Below, piece after piece: positions 9,462 to 18,222 of a DNA stretch of 64,000 nt (positions within the stretch are counted from its first letter, which is position 1; every line of letters begins with the position of its first letter). The notes beneath the pieces are model-generated. The model did no database searches. It was given only the letters and a program-made list of their open reading frames with translations, and was not told where the DNA came from. This DNA comes from Solirubrobacter deserti (lineage in GTDB: Bacteria > Actinomycetota > Thermoleophilia > Solirubrobacterales > Solirubrobacteraceae), in the NCBI RefSeq assembly GCF_027587175.1, contig NZ_JAPCID010000002.1:124001-188000 (forward strand), written 5' to 3'. A program made the position numbers and the translations under genes.

Positions 9462-10939
9462 CTGACGCGATCGTCATCGGCGCGGGCCCCAACGGGCTCG
9501 CCGCCGCCATCCGCCTCGCCGAAGCCGGGCGCCAGGTCCTCATCCTCGAGGCCGCGGACGCGCCCGGCGGCGCCGTCCGCACCGAGGAGCTGACGCTGCC
9601 CGGCTTCCTCAACGACACGTTCAGCTCGGTCTATCCCGCCACCGCCGCCTCCCCCGTCTTCGCCCGCATGCCGCTGGCCCAGCACGGGCTGGAGTGGTCG
9701 CACCCGGAGGCCGCCTACGCGCACCCGCTCCCGAACGGCGAGGCCAAGCTCCTGTACCGCGACCTGCAGCGCACGATCGAGAGCCTCGGCCCGGTCGACG
9801 GCCCGAAATGGGCGCAGTTCGCCAGGCCGTTCCTGGACAACTTCGACGCCGTCCGGGCGACGATGCTGTCGGGGTTCCCGCCGGTCGGCGGCCCGATCAA
9901 GCTGCTCGCCGGCGCCGGTCCGATCCGTCTGCTCGACTTCGCCCGCCTGCTCCCCGGCAAGGCCACCGGCCTCGGCCGGCGCCTGTTCCACGAGCCGAGC
10001 TCGCGCGCGTGGCTGTACGGCGCCGCCATGCACGGCGACACGCCGCCGGACGGCAACGGCTCCGCGATCGCCGCCTTCTACCTCAACCTGCTCGGTCACG
10101 CCGTCGGCTGGCCGTCCCCGAAAGGCGGCGCGGAGCGGCTCACCGACGCGCTCGTCAGCTACTTCAAGAGCCTCGGCGGTGAGCTGCGCTGCAACGCGCG
10201 CGTCATGAAGATCACCAGCGCGGAGGGCAAGGTCACCGGTGTCGAGACCGCCGACGACCAGTTCCGCGCGAACCTCGTCATCGGCGACGTGATGCCGAGC
10301 GCGTTGACCCAGCTCGCCGACCTCCCGACCTGGTACCGCACGGCGCTCAACCGCTACAGGCTCGGCGCGGCCACGGTGAAGGTCGACTGGGCGCTGGACG
10401 GGCCGATCCCGTGGGAGAACCCGGACGTCCACCGGGCCGGGACCGTGCACGTCGCCGGCTCCGAGCAGGAGTTCCTCGACTCCGTCAACCAGGCCCGCCA
10501 CGGCCTGTCCGACAACCCGTTCCTGCTGCTCGGCCAGCAGAGCCTCGCCGACCCGACCCGCGCGCCCGAGGGCAAGCACACGGCCTGGGCCTACACCCAC
10601 GGCCCGCAGAAGGGCGTGGACTGGGTCAAGGACACGCCGGAGATGGCCGAGCGTATGGAGAAGCAGGTGGAGCGCTTCGCGCCCGGCTTCCGCGACCGCA
10701 TCCTCGCCCGCCACGTCCAGGGCCCGCGGGAGCTCGAGGCGCGCAACGCGAACCTGATCGGCGGCGACGTCGGCGGCGGCTCCTATCGTCTCAACCAGGT
10801 CGTGTTCCGCCCGCTGCCCAAGCTCACCCCCTACGCCACGCCGCTCAAGGGCCTGTTCATCGGCAGCGCCGCGACGTTCCCCGGAGGCGCCGTCCACGGC
10901 GTGCCCGGCGACGCCGCCGCCCGTGCCGCGCTGAAGTGA
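9458..10939 (+). CDS. FAD-dependent oxidoreductase, phytoene desaturase/CrtI-related
   Basis: A flavoprotein of about 493 residues. The GTG at 9458 begins VTDAIVIGAGPNGLAAA, so the dinucleotide-binding Rossmann motif GxGxxG sits at the extreme N-terminus. It continues to an acidic residue (LILEAADAPGG), typical of FAD binding in the COG1233 phytoene dehydrogenase family. The C-terminal FAD motif is GLFIGSAATFPGGAVHG. It is coupled to the preceding unknown gene by a GTGA overlap. No carotenoid synthase or other crt gene is near, so a carotenoid role is not supported. Members of this branch also act on retinoids, lipids or unknown polyenes. Confidence 0.85.
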   Translation: MTDAIVIGAGPNGLAAAIRLAEAGRQVLILEAADAPGGAVRTEELTLPGFLNDTFSSVYPATAASPVFARMPLAQHGLEWSHPEAAYAHPLPNGEAKLLYRDLQRTIESLGPVDGPKWAQFARPFLDNFDAVRATMLSGFPPVGGPIKLLAGAGPIRLLDFARLLPGKATGLGRRLFHEPSSRAWLYGAAMHGDTPPDGNGSAIAAFYLNLLGHAVGWPSPKGGAERLTDALVSYFKSLGGELRCNARVMKITSAEGKVTGVETADDQFRANLVIGDVMPSALTQLADLPTWYRTALNRYRLGAATVKVDWALDGPIPWENPDVHRAGTVHVAGSEQEFLDSVNQARHGLSDNPFLLLGQQSLADPTRAPEGKHTAWAYTHGPQKGVDWVKDTPEMAERMEKQVERFAPGFRDRILARHVQGPRELEARNANLIGGDVGGGSYRLNQVVFRPLPKLTPYATPLKGLFIGSAATFPGGAVHGVPGDAAARAALK

Positions 10940-10991
10940 CCAGCCTGCATGCAGGGACGTTGACCAGCGCCGCCAAGTCCTGGGTTCCCAA

Positions 10992-12119
10992 TTGATCCCG
11001 GCACTGCCCCACCGCGCGCTGTACGTGGCGTTCGACCGCTTCCCGTCGCGCAAGGGCAGCGCCGTCCACATCGACCGCTTCGCCCGGGCCCTGTTCGAGC
11101 GCAGCGGCGGCGGGCTGCTGTACGTGCTCGGCGGTGACGGGCTGCCGCCGTACCAGCGCGAGGGAAACGTCGAGATCGTCCGCTACATGCGCGAGGCCGA
11201 GCACGTGCTCGAGCGCGCCGCGGGCTTCGGGGCGCGCCTGGCCGCGCTGCTGCAAGACCTCCCCGACCTCGAGATCGCCCACTTCCGGGATCCGTGGGGC
11301 GGCGTCCCGATCGTCGAGCACGGCGGATCGTTCACCACGGTCTACGAGGTCAACGGCCTGCCCTCGATCGAGCTGCCGTTCCTGTATCCCGCGATCCCCG
11401 GCCTCGACCGGATGGCCGAGCTCGAGCGCCGCTGCCTGGAGGCGGCGGACATCGTCATCACGCCGTCGCAGGTGACGGCGAACCGGCTGCCCGTGCCCGC
11501 GACCGTCATCCCCAACGGCGCGGACATCCGCCCGCAGGCCGAACCTCCACCGCTGCAGGACTACCTCCTCTACTTCGGCGCGCTGCAGCCGTGGCAGGGC
11601 GTGGACACCGCGTTGCGGGCCGTGGCCCGGCTCGGCCTCCCGCTCGTGATCTGCGCGTCCGTGCACCCGCGACGCGCCAAGGCGTACCGCAAGCTGGCCG
11701 AGCGGCTCGGCGTCGAGGTCCACTGGCACTTCGCCCTGCCCGAGGAGGAGCTCGCGCGCTGGCGCGACCACGCGCTCTTGAGCCTCGCGCCGCTGCGCGA
11801 CTGCTCGCGCAACGTGCACCAGGGCTGCGCGCCGCTGAAGATCCTCGAGTCGATGGCGGCCGGCGTACCCGTCGTCGCGTCCGACTTGCCCGCCGTCCGC
11901 GAGCTCATCACGGACGGCGAGACCGGCCGGCTGGTCGCCCCGGACCGGCCCGGCGAGCTGGCCCGCGCCATCCGCGTGCTGCTCGACTTCCCCGAGGAGC
12001 GGGCGCGGATGGGCGCCGCCGCGCGCGCCCACATCGAGCGCCACTTCACGTGGGAGGCGAGCGTGGCGCGCCTTCAAGCCGCCTACGGTGAGAGGATTCC
12101 GGCGTGGCCAACACCGTGA
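10992..12119 (+). CDS. GT4-family glycosyltransferase (first gene of a six-gene run)
   Basis: GT-B fold retaining glycosyltransferase of about 375 residues. The N-terminal domain carries KGSAVHIDRFARAL, and the C-terminal nucleotide-sugar domain has VIPNGADI, the YFGALQPWQGVD strand-loop and the EX7E-type segment (KILESMAAGVPVVASDLPAV) seen in GT4 enzymes. I used the TTG at 10992; a GTG a dozen codons later is an alternative, and there is no clear Shine-Dalgarno. A 12-base palindrome (CCTGCATGCAGG) and a TTGACC hexamer lie in the 52-base gap before it and may belong to its promoter. Its 3' end overlaps the next gene by 16 bases. Confidence 0.85.
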   Translation: MIPALPHRALYVAFDRFPSRKGSAVHIDRFARALFERSGGGLLYVLGGDGLPPYQREGNVEIVRYMREAEHVLERAAGFGARLAALLQDLPDLEIAHFRDPWGGVPIVEHGGSFTTVYEVNGLPSIELPFLYPAIPGLDRMAELERRCLEAADIVITPSQVTANRLPVPATVIPNGADIRPQAEPPPLQDYLLYFGALQPWQGVDTALRAVARLGLPLVICASVHPRRAKAYRKLAERLGVEVHWHFALPEEELARWRDHALLSLAPLRDCSRNVHQGCAPLKILESMAAGVPVVASDLPAVRELITDGETGRLVAPDRPGELARAIRVLLDFPEERARMGAAARAHIERHFTWEASVARLQAAYGERIPAWPTP

Positions 12120-12865
12120 AGCAGGCGTTCAACGCCCTCACGCCGCAACAACAGGAGATCGTCCGCACGCGCCGCTTCTCCGGCGCGCGCACACCGGACG
12201 AGTGGATCGCGCTGCTCGGGCCGGTCGCCGAATACGACCGCCACGCCGATCAGGTCCGCCAGGGCGGCGGCGGCTTCTTCGCCCGCCGCTACGCGCGCAA
12301 GAACGACGTCCCGAACGGGTTGCGGACGTTCGCGTTTCCGCTGCTGGCGATCCTGCGCGAGGACATCGAGCCCGGCGCGCCGCTGGAGCTGTGGGTCGAT
12401 CTCAGCGGGCCGCTGCAGTCGGGCAAGGCGACCCGCAGCACGCCGCCGTACAAGAAGCCGCCCTACCGCAAGATCGTCGACACCTTCTACGACGACATCT
12501 GGCTTCAGGGCCGCACCCGCTTCGCCGACGGGTCGCGGCTCCAGTTCGCCGTGATCGACCACGTGCGCTCCACCTTCAAGGAGAAGAAGAACCCGCGCGG
12601 GAAGATCAAGCGCAAGACCAAGAACAAGAAGAAGACGGAGCTGACGGTCACGCTGACGGCGTCCAACCGCATGTACGCGAAGACCGCGGGCGGGCGCGCG
12701 GCGCCGAAGGTCAAGCTCAAGCCCGCCGACAAGCACACCAAGGTGACGCTGGGCGGCACGCTGGTCGCGCCGAACATGGAGGCCGTCCCGCAGCTGGAGT
12801 CGCTGATCGAGCTCATCTCGGGCGCCTACGAGCGCGTCGCGCCCGCGCGGAGGAAGAAGCTGTGA
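12104..12865 (+). CDS. Hypothetical protein within the glycosyltransferase operon
   Basis: A soluble protein of about 253 residues that I do not recognise. It starts at a GTG inside the end of the preceding glycosyltransferase gene. A strongly basic stretch of alternating Lys/Arg (about 163-180) suggests nucleic acid or phosphate contact, but that is inference. It has no signal peptide or membrane helix. The stop is coupled to the following gene by a GTGA overlap at 12862. Position and coupling suggest an accessory role in whatever glycan the operon makes. Confidence 0.7.
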   Translation: MANTVKQAFNALTPQQQEIVRTRRFSGARTPDEWIALLGPVAEYDRHADQVRQGGGGFFARRYARKNDVPNGLRTFAFPLLAILREDIEPGAPLELWVDLSGPLQSGKATRSTPPYKKPPYRKIVDTFYDDIWLQGRTRFADGSRLQFAVIDHVRSTFKEKKNPRGKIKRKTKNKKKTELTVTLTASNRMYAKTAGGRAAPKVKLKPADKHTKVTLGGTLVAPNMEAVPQLESLIELISGAYERVAPARRKKL

Positions 12866-13218
12866 CCGCCGCGTTCGGAGGGCTGGACCTGTGCTCGTGC
12901 AAGCGCGGCTTCTTCACGCTGCGCGACTGCGCGAACTCCGCGGTCGCCACCTGCAGCGTGTGCTCGCGCCGCATCTGCCCCGAGCACATCACCCAGGCCG
13001 GGATCTGCGTCGAGTGCGCCGCCAAGCGCGAGGAGGACGCGGCGCTCGACGAGGACGCGACGGGCTACGCCATCCGCTCCCGCCACCGCTGGTACCGGAC
13101 AGGCGACTACTCGCCGGTCTACTGGGGCACGGGCGACCCCTACTGGAGCGACACCGACTACCGCTGGTACGACGACCCCAACGATGACGACGACGGCGGC
13201 GGCTTCGGCGACTCCTGA
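12862..13218 (+). CDS. Small cysteine-rich (zinc-ribbon-like) protein
   Basis: A 118-residue protein starting at GTG 12862, in a GTGA overlap with the previous gene. The N-terminal half has nine putative metal ligands: C11, C13, C23, C31, C34, C39, H42, C49 and C52, including CxxC-x4-C-x2-H and CxxC spacings that suggest two zinc sites. The C-terminal half is rich in Tyr, Trp and Asp and ends in an acidic DDDD tail, so it is likely disordered. It has no membrane segment. The function is unknown; a zinc-dependent adaptor is one reading. It overlaps the next glycosyltransferase gene by 35 bases. Confidence 0.65.
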   Translation: MTAAFGGLDLCSCKRGFFTLRDCANSAVATCSVCSRRICPEHITQAGICVECAAKREEDAALDEDATGYAIRSRHRWYRTGDYSPVYWGTGDPYWSDTDYRWYDDPNDDDDGGGFGDS

Positions 13219-14356
13219 ACCGCTCCGCGCCCTCTGGCTGACCGAGACGTACCCGCCGAGCCGCGGCGGGATGGCGCAGTCGTGCGACCGGATCGTCCGC
13301 GGGCTGCGCCGCGCGGGCGTGCTCGTCGACGTCCTGCACTTCGTGCCGACCGCGCGCGGGTTCCGGCCATGGGTGCTGGAGGAGCAGGCGGGCGGGCGCT
13401 ATCTCAGCTGCGCGGTGGAGGACGACCCGGCGCACGCGCTCAACCGGGCGTGGGCGACGCTGCAGGCGCAGCCGGTCGCGTACACGCACGTCGTCGCGTT
13501 CGGCGGCTCGCGCCCGATCATGGCCGGCCCGGTGCTCGCCGCCTGGCTCGGGGCGCCGCTGATCACGCTGATCCGCGGCAACGACTTCGACGCCGCCGTC
13601 TTCTCGATCCGGCGCCGGCCGGTTCTCGACGACGCGCTGCGCCGCAGCGCGCTGGTGATCGCCAACTCGCGCTCGAAGGTCGAGCGCATCGCGGCCATGC
13701 ACCCTGAGACCACCACCCGGTGGATTCCCAACGGGATCGAGCGCGAGTGGGCGCTCGCGCCGTCCGACCGCGCGCACGCCGCCGCCTGGCGGGAGGGCCG
13801 TGACCGGCTCACGCTCGGCCTGTTCGGCCAGCTGAAGGCCAAGAAGGGCGGCGTCTTCCTGCTCGACGCGCTGCTGCGCTCCGGCGTCGCCGACCGCTTC
13901 CACCTGCTGCTGGCGGGCTGGATGGCGCCGGACATGGAGGCCTGGCTGGCCGAGCACGAGCTCGAGCACACGGCGCTGCCGTTCCTGGACCGCTACGAGC
14001 TGCTGCCCTGGTACGCCGCGTGCGACTTCTTGGCGATCCCGTCCTTCTATGACGGGCTCCCGAACGTGCTGGTCGAAGCGGCCGCGCTCGGCGTCCCGAT
14101 GATCGCCGCGCGCGTGGACGGCATGGCCGACGTGCTCGCCGACGGCGAGACCGCGTTCCTGTTCGAGCCGGGCGACGAGCCCCGCGCCGCGTGGGCGCTG
14201 CAACGCGCCGCACGCCTGGACGCCGCCGGGCGCGAGCGGATGGCCGAAGCGTGCCGCGAGCTCGCCCGCACGACGCTCGACGGCGACCGCGAGATCGCCG
14301 CCTACGTCGAGGCGCTGCACGAGACGCGCGCGACGCGCCTCGCGGCGGTCCGATGA
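13184..14356 (+). CDS. GT4-family glycosyltransferase
   Basis: The second GT-B glycosyltransferase of this operon, about 390 residues. Recognisable parts are the N-terminal YPPSRGGMAQSCDRIVRGL loop typical of GT4 acceptor domains, then RGNDFD, WIPNGIE, GLFGQLKAKKG and the donor-site EX7E region (NVLVEAAALGVPMIAARVDG). The ATG at 13184 lies inside the preceding gene. The protein is cytosolic or peripheral, with no membrane helix. The product is presumably a lipid-linked or surface glycan. Confidence 0.88.
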   Translation: MTTTAAASATPEPLRALWLTETYPPSRGGMAQSCDRIVRGLRRAGVLVDVLHFVPTARGFRPWVLEEQAGGRYLSCAVEDDPAHALNRAWATLQAQPVAYTHVVAFGGSRPIMAGPVLAAWLGAPLITLIRGNDFDAAVFSIRRRPVLDDALRRSALVIANSRSKVERIAAMHPETTTRWIPNGIEREWALAPSDRAHAAAWREGRDRLTLGLFGQLKAKKGGVFLLDALLRSGVADRFHLLLAGWMAPDMEAWLAEHELEHTALPFLDRYELLPWYAACDFLAIPSFYDGLPNVLVEAAALGVPMIAARVDGMADVLADGETAFLFEPGDEPRAAWALQRAARLDAAGRERMAEACRELARTTLDGDREIAAYVEALHETRATRLAAVR

Positions 14357-14429
14357 CGCGCCGCCGCCGCGTGCGGGGCGCGCCGCCCCGCTCCCGCGCG
14401 CACTCGGCCCGGCCCAATCCCACGGGCCC

Positions 14430-15161
14430 GTGATCCTCTACTACGCCCTCGGCGGCGGGCTCGGCCATCTCACTCGCGCGCGCAAGGTCCTCGGCGACCG
14501 CGAGGACGCCGTCCTGCTCACCGCCTCCAAGCACGCGCGCGACCCGCGCGTGACCGCCGGGCGGCCCGTCATCCCCGTCCCCCGCCGGCTCGGCGAGGAC
14601 CGGGACGCGTTTCGTGCCTGGTTGCGCGCGTTGCTCGACGACCTCCAGCCCGACGAGCTGCTCGTGGACGCGTTCCCCGGCGGGATCCTCGGCGAGCTGT
14701 GCGGCCTGGAGCTCCCGCGCGCGCGGCTGGTCGCCCGCGCGCTGCGCTGGGACGCGTACGCGCCGCGCCTGGACGGGCCGCTTCCGCGCTACCAAGCCGT
14801 GCACGCGCTCGAACCGCTGCCGTACGCGCCGCCCGGCCCGATCACGCCGCTGACACTCCCCCACGCCGCGCCGGGCGCGGCGCTGCACGACGGCCCGCAC
14901 ACGCTCGTCGTGCACGCCGGTCCCGAGCACGAACTCGATCAGCTGCTCGCGCACGCGCGCGGGAAGACGCTCGTGATCCACCCGAAGCACCTCGACGTGT
15001 ATCCCGCCGAACCGCACCTCGTACACGCCGAGCACATCGTCACTGCGGCCGGCTTCAACGCGATCCACGAAACCGCTCCGCATCGGGACCGGCACACCGC
15101 GGTGCCGCTGCCGCGCGCACTCGACGATCAGTACGCCCGCGCTGCAATGATCCGCGCATGA
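14430..15161 (+). CDS. GT-B type glycosyltransferase-like protein (GT28-related)
   Basis: A protein of about 243 residues beginning with YYALGGGLGHLTRA, the glycine-rich acceptor-domain loop found in MurG/GT28-like enzymes. A later stretch, HIVTAAGFNAIHE, resembles the donor-site motif in which a Gly and a Glu contact the nucleotide sugar. At 243 residues it is shorter than a full two-domain MurG (about 350), so it may be a compact variant or bind a partner. It starts at GTG 14430 after a 73-base gap that shows no gene. Its stop overlaps the next ATG (ATGA). Confidence 0.7.
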   Translation: MILYYALGGGLGHLTRARKVLGDREDAVLLTASKHARDPRVTAGRPVIPVPRRLGEDRDAFRAWLRALLDDLQPDELLVDAFPGGILGELCGLELPRARLVARALRWDAYAPRLDGPLPRYQAVHALEPLPYAPPGPITPLTLPHAAPGAALHDGPHTLVVHAGPEHELDQLLAHARGKTLVIHPKHLDVYPAEPHLVHAEHIVTAAGFNAIHETAPHRDRHTAVPLPRALDDQYARAAMIRA

Positions 15162-15688
15162 GCGCACCGATGCCGGGCTACTACGATCAGCAGCAGCCGC
15201 CTCCGGGGTTCCACGACACGCGGGTGATCCGCAGCGTCGGGCGGTGCTTTCTCCTGCTGCTCGTGAGCGGCGGGCTGTGGGCCTTCGCGTGGATCTACCA
15301 CACCACCCGCGAGGTCTCCAACAAGGTCAACAACCCGGCGCCGTCACCGGCGTTCCGCACGGTGATGTACGTCGTGCCGATCGCGAACTACGTGATGTGG
15401 TTACTGGCCTGGAAGGACATCGAGGAGTACTGCAAGCGCGCGCGCTCGGAGGACTTCCCCATGGTGCTGTTCTTCATCCTCACGCTGATCCTCGGCTTCC
15501 CCGGGATCTTCACCTTCCCGATCGTGCAGTCGCGGATGAACCAGGCGCACCGCGCGGCCACGAACGGTCAGGCGACCAACGCGCCGATGCAGACGATCGA
15601 CTGGGTGTTCATCGCGCTCGGGCTCGTGTTCTGGGCCCTCTTGTGGTTGTTCATCATCGTCGCGATCATCGCGGGGTCGTCGAGCTAG
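15158..15688 (+). CDS. DUF4234 membrane protein
   Basis: A 176-residue inner membrane protein. After a Gln/Pro-rich N-terminus (QQQPPPG) there are about four hydrophobic segments (roughly residues 30-46, 67-84, 103-122 and 148-170), with the SGGLWAFAWIYHTTREVSNK motif characteristic of DUF4234. The function of this family is not known. The ATG at 15158 overlaps the preceding stop codon, which places it as the last gene of the glycosyltransferase operon. Its 3' end overlaps the convergent MFS gene by 23 bases. Confidence 0.8.
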   Translation: MSAPMPGYYDQQQPPPGFHDTRVIRSVGRCFLLLLVSGGLWAFAWIYHTTREVSNKVNNPAPSPAFRTVMYVVPIANYVMWLLAWKDIEEYCKRARSEDFPMVLFFILTLILGFPGIFTFPIVQSRMNQAHRAATNGQATNAPMQTIDWVFIALGLVFWALLWLFIIVAIIAGSSS

Positions 15689-16832
15689 TCGCGAGCGGGC
15701 GCACGGCGCCCGCAATCAACGCGGCCAGCCCGAGCAGCGCGATCACCGCGATCAGCGCGCGCGAGACGCTGCTGTGCTCGCCGAGCACGCCGAGCAGCGG
15801 CGGCCCGGCCAGGAACGCGCAGTAGGCGATCGAGGAGACGACGCTCACCCGCGCCGCGGCGAGCGCGGGGTCATCGGCCCCGGCGCTCATCCCCACCGGG
15901 AATCCAAGCGCGAGGCCGGCGCCCCACAGCACGGCGCCGGCGATCGCGACGCCCGTGCTCGGCCCGAAGCAGAACAAGCCCAGCCCGATCACCGACAGCA
16001 CCGCCAGGCCGCGGACGATCTTCACGCGCCCGTGGCGCTCGAGCAGCCCCGGGCCGACCCAGCGCACGGCGGTCATCGCCGTCAGAAAGGCGGCGAGCCC
16101 GAGCGTCCCGATCGCGTCGGCTGCGCCGTGGTCCTCGATCAGCGCGACGCCGATCCAGTCGTTGCCGGCGCCCTCGGCGAACGCGAACGCCAGCACGAAC
16201 ACGCCGACCAGCAGCGTCCGCGGCTCCTTCCAGGCGCGGAAGCCGTAGCTCGGCGCCTCGTCCTCGTCCTCGCGGTCGGGCAGGAACGCCCGCACGGCCA
16301 GCGGCAGCCCCACCGCCACCGCCGCGCCGACCACGGCGAGGTGCACGGAGACGGGCACGTCGAGCGCGACCATCGCCACACCGCCGAGCGCGCCGCCGAC
16401 GGTGCCGAAGCTGAACCCGGCGTGAAAGCGGGGCATGATCGCCCGCCCGATCCGCTGCTCGACCAGCGCGCCCTGGACGTTCATGGCCACGTCCCAGCTC
16501 GCCATCCCGTAGCCGGTCAGCACCAGCCCGAGGACCACCGGGATCACGCCGACGTCCAGGCTCAGGGCGACGCCCACCAGCGCCGTCCCGCTCAGCGCGC
16601 TGCCCACGGCCACGCAGCGGCGGGAGCCGAAGCGGTGGATGATCGGCCCCGAGAGCGGCAGCCCGACCACCGAGCCGACCGCGATCGCGAACAGGACGAA
16701 GCCGAGCTCGGCCGCGCTCAACTCGAGCTGCGCCTTGACCTGCGGGATCCGCGACGCCCAGCTCGCGAACGCGAAGCCGTTGACGACGAACGCCGCGTAG
16801 ACGGCGCGGACGGCGGCGGACTCGGGGCTCAT
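15666..16832 (-). CDS. MFS transporter (YbjJ/fucose-permease-like), paralogue of the gene at 50383
   Basis: A twelve-helix major facilitator of about 388 residues. It contains FAFASWASRIPQVKAQLEL near the N-terminus, IMPRFHAGFSFGTVGGA after helix 4 and GFPVGMSAGADDP in the second half. These motifs place it in the YbjJ-like branch, whose substrates are mostly unknown. I chose the ATG at 16832; a GTG at 16844 is possible. Only 14 bases separate it from the divergent GNAT gene, so each promoter must overlap the other gene. A second, clearly homologous transporter lies at 50383-51585. Confidence 0.85.
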   Translation of the reverse strand: MSPESAAVRAVYAAFVVNGFAFASWASRIPQVKAQLELSAAELGFVLFAIAVGSVVGLPLSGPIIHRFGSRRCVAVGSALSGTALVGVALSLDVGVIPVVLGLVLTGYGMASWDVAMNVQGALVEQRIGRAIMPRFHAGFSFGTVGGALGGVAMVALDVPVSVHLAVVGAAVAVGLPLAVRAFLPDREDEDEAPSYGFRAWKEPRTLLVGVFVLAFAFAEGAGNDWIGVALIEDHGAADAIGTLGLAAFLTAMTAVRWVGPGLLERHGRVKIVRGLAVLSVIGLGLFCFGPSTGVAIAGAVLWGAGLALGFPVGMSAGADDPALAAARVSVVSSIAYCAFLAGPPLLGVLGEHSSVSRALIAVIALLGLAALIAGAVRPLATSSTTPR

Positions 16833-16846
16833 ACTGGCCGCCACCC

Positions 16847-17311
16847 ATGTCGCAGATCGCTCCCGACGACCCGCACGCCGACGACGTGCACGCCCTCCTG
16901 ACGAGCCACCTGGCGTTCATCCGTGCCCACACCGGGCCCGACGACGACTTCTCCCTGGCGGCCGACGAGCTCACCGACGCCGCCGTGACGCTCTACAGCT
17001 TCCGCGCCGGCGACGGCGAGCTGCTCGGCGTCGCCGCGCTCAAGCACCTCGACGACACGCACGCCGAGCTGAAGTCGATGCACACCGCGGAGGCCGCACG
17101 CGGGCGGGGCGTCGGCCGGGCGCTCGTCGCCCATCTGCTCGCCGTGGCGCGCGAGCGCGGGTACGCGCGCGTGAGCCTGGAGACCGGGTCGGGCCCCGAG
17201 TGGGTGCCGGCGCGGACGCTGTACGCGCGGGCGGGCTTCTCCGAATGCGAGCCGTTCGGGAACTACACGCCCCACCCGGCGTGCACGTTCATGACGCGCG
17301 CGCTGCACTAG
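16847..17311 (+). CDS. GNAT-family N-acetyltransferase
   Basis: A 154-residue acetyl-CoA-dependent acyltransferase. The acetyl-CoA pyrophosphate loop RGRGVGRAL is at about residues 85-93, preceded by ELKSMHTA, and the C-terminal strand ARTLYARAGFSECEPFG is typical of the family. A CATACT hexamer 11 bases before the ATG could be its -10 element, inside the start of the divergent MFS gene. The 3' end overlaps the convergent CDF gene by four bases. The substrate is unknown. Confidence 0.85.
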   Translation: MSQIAPDDPHADDVHALLTSHLAFIRAHTGPDDDFSLAADELTDAAVTLYSFRAGDGELLGVAALKHLDDTHAELKSMHTAEAARGRGVGRALVAHLLAVARERGYARVSLETGSGPEWVPARTLYARAGFSECEPFGNYTPHPACTFMTRALH

Positions 17312-18222
17312 GCGCCCAGCGTCAGCAGCCGGTCCGGGTGCTGGTGGTCGACCTGGAGCGTCGTGTGATCGATGCCGAAGCGCTCGTGCAGCAAGGACTC
17401 GAGCTGACGCCGGCGGCCGTGGCAGTCGTCGCCCTCGCGGACGAGGACGTGCGCGGCGAGCGCCGGGAAGCCGGACGTGACCTCCCACACGTGCAGGTCG
17501 TGCACCTCGACGACGCCGTCCGCGCGGGCGAGCGCGGTGCCGACCTCGTTGATGTCGATGTCCTTCGGCGTGCCCTCGAGCAGGATCCGGCCCGAGTCGC
17601 GCAGCAGCCGCCAGCCTGAGCGCACCATCAGCGCGGACACGAGCAGCGCCGCGATGCCGTCCGCCTCCCCGAAGCCCGTCAACACGATGACCACGCCCGC
17701 GATCACGGCCGCGACCGAGCCGTAGAGGTCCATCAGCACGTGCGCCATGGCCCCTTCGACGTTGAGCCCACGGCGCTCGGAGCGCGAGAGCGCCCACGCC
17801 GATGCGATGTTCACCAGCGCGCCGAGCACGCCGACGACGATCACGAGCCCGCCCTCGACCTCCGGCGGCTCGAACAGCCGCCGCACGGACTCGAGCGCGA
17901 GCACGCCGGCGAGCACGAGCAGCGTCGCGCCGTTCGCCTGGGCCGCGAGGATCTCGGCCCGTCCCAGCCCGAACGTGAAGCGGCGCGTAGGCGGCCGCGC
18001 GGCCAGCCCGGCCGCCACCAGCGCGAGCGCGATCGCCCCCGCGTCGGTGAGCATGTGCGCGGCGTCCGAGAGCAGCGCGAGCGAGGACGCGATCAGACCG
18101 ACGACGACCTCGACGACCATGAACGAGACGATCAGCAGCAGGGCGACGGTCAGCCACCGGCGATCCGCGTCCGCGGACGGCCCGTGGCTGTGACCATGCC
18201 CGTGCCCATGATCGTGCGCCAT
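17308..18222 (-). CDS. Cation diffusion facilitator (CzcD/ZnT-like) metal exporter
   Basis: A six-helix proton-coupled metal efflux protein of about 304 residues. The N-terminus is a His/Gly metal-binding tail (HDHGHGHGHSHG). Helix 2 has SDAAHMLTD, and helix 5 has HVLMD, giving the two HxxxD zinc-site pairs. The cytosolic C-terminal domain (VHDLHVWEVTSGFPALAAHV) completes the family pattern. Zn(II) is the most likely substrate, with Cd or Co also possible. It follows a 44-codon gene by only 15 bases. A perfect 22-base palindrome is centred on its start codon, which may control its translation. Confidence 0.9.
   Translation of the reverse strand: MAHDHGHGHGHSHGPSADADRRWLTVALLLIVSFMVVEVVVGLIASSLALLSDAAHMLTDAGAIALALVAAGLAARPPTRRFTFGLGRAEILAAQANGATLLVLAGVLALESVRRLFEPPEVEGGLVIVVGVLGALVNIASAWALSRSERRGLNVEGAMAHVLMDLYGSVAAVIAGVVIVLTGFGEADGIAALLVSALMVRSGWRLLRDSGRILLEGTPKDIDINEVGTALARADGVVEVHDLHVWEVTSGFPALAAHVLVREGDDCHGRRRQLESLLHERFGIDHTTLQVDHQHPDRLLTLGA

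Noticed and set aside
10944-10955. CCTGCATGCAGG palindrome as terminator
   Set aside because: Six-base arms with no loop and no T-run; too short for a terminator and not clearly an operator.
14353-14433. 26-codon frame between two glycosyltransferases
   Set aside because: Arg/Pro-rich, with no ribosome site and no motif; more likely a spacer.
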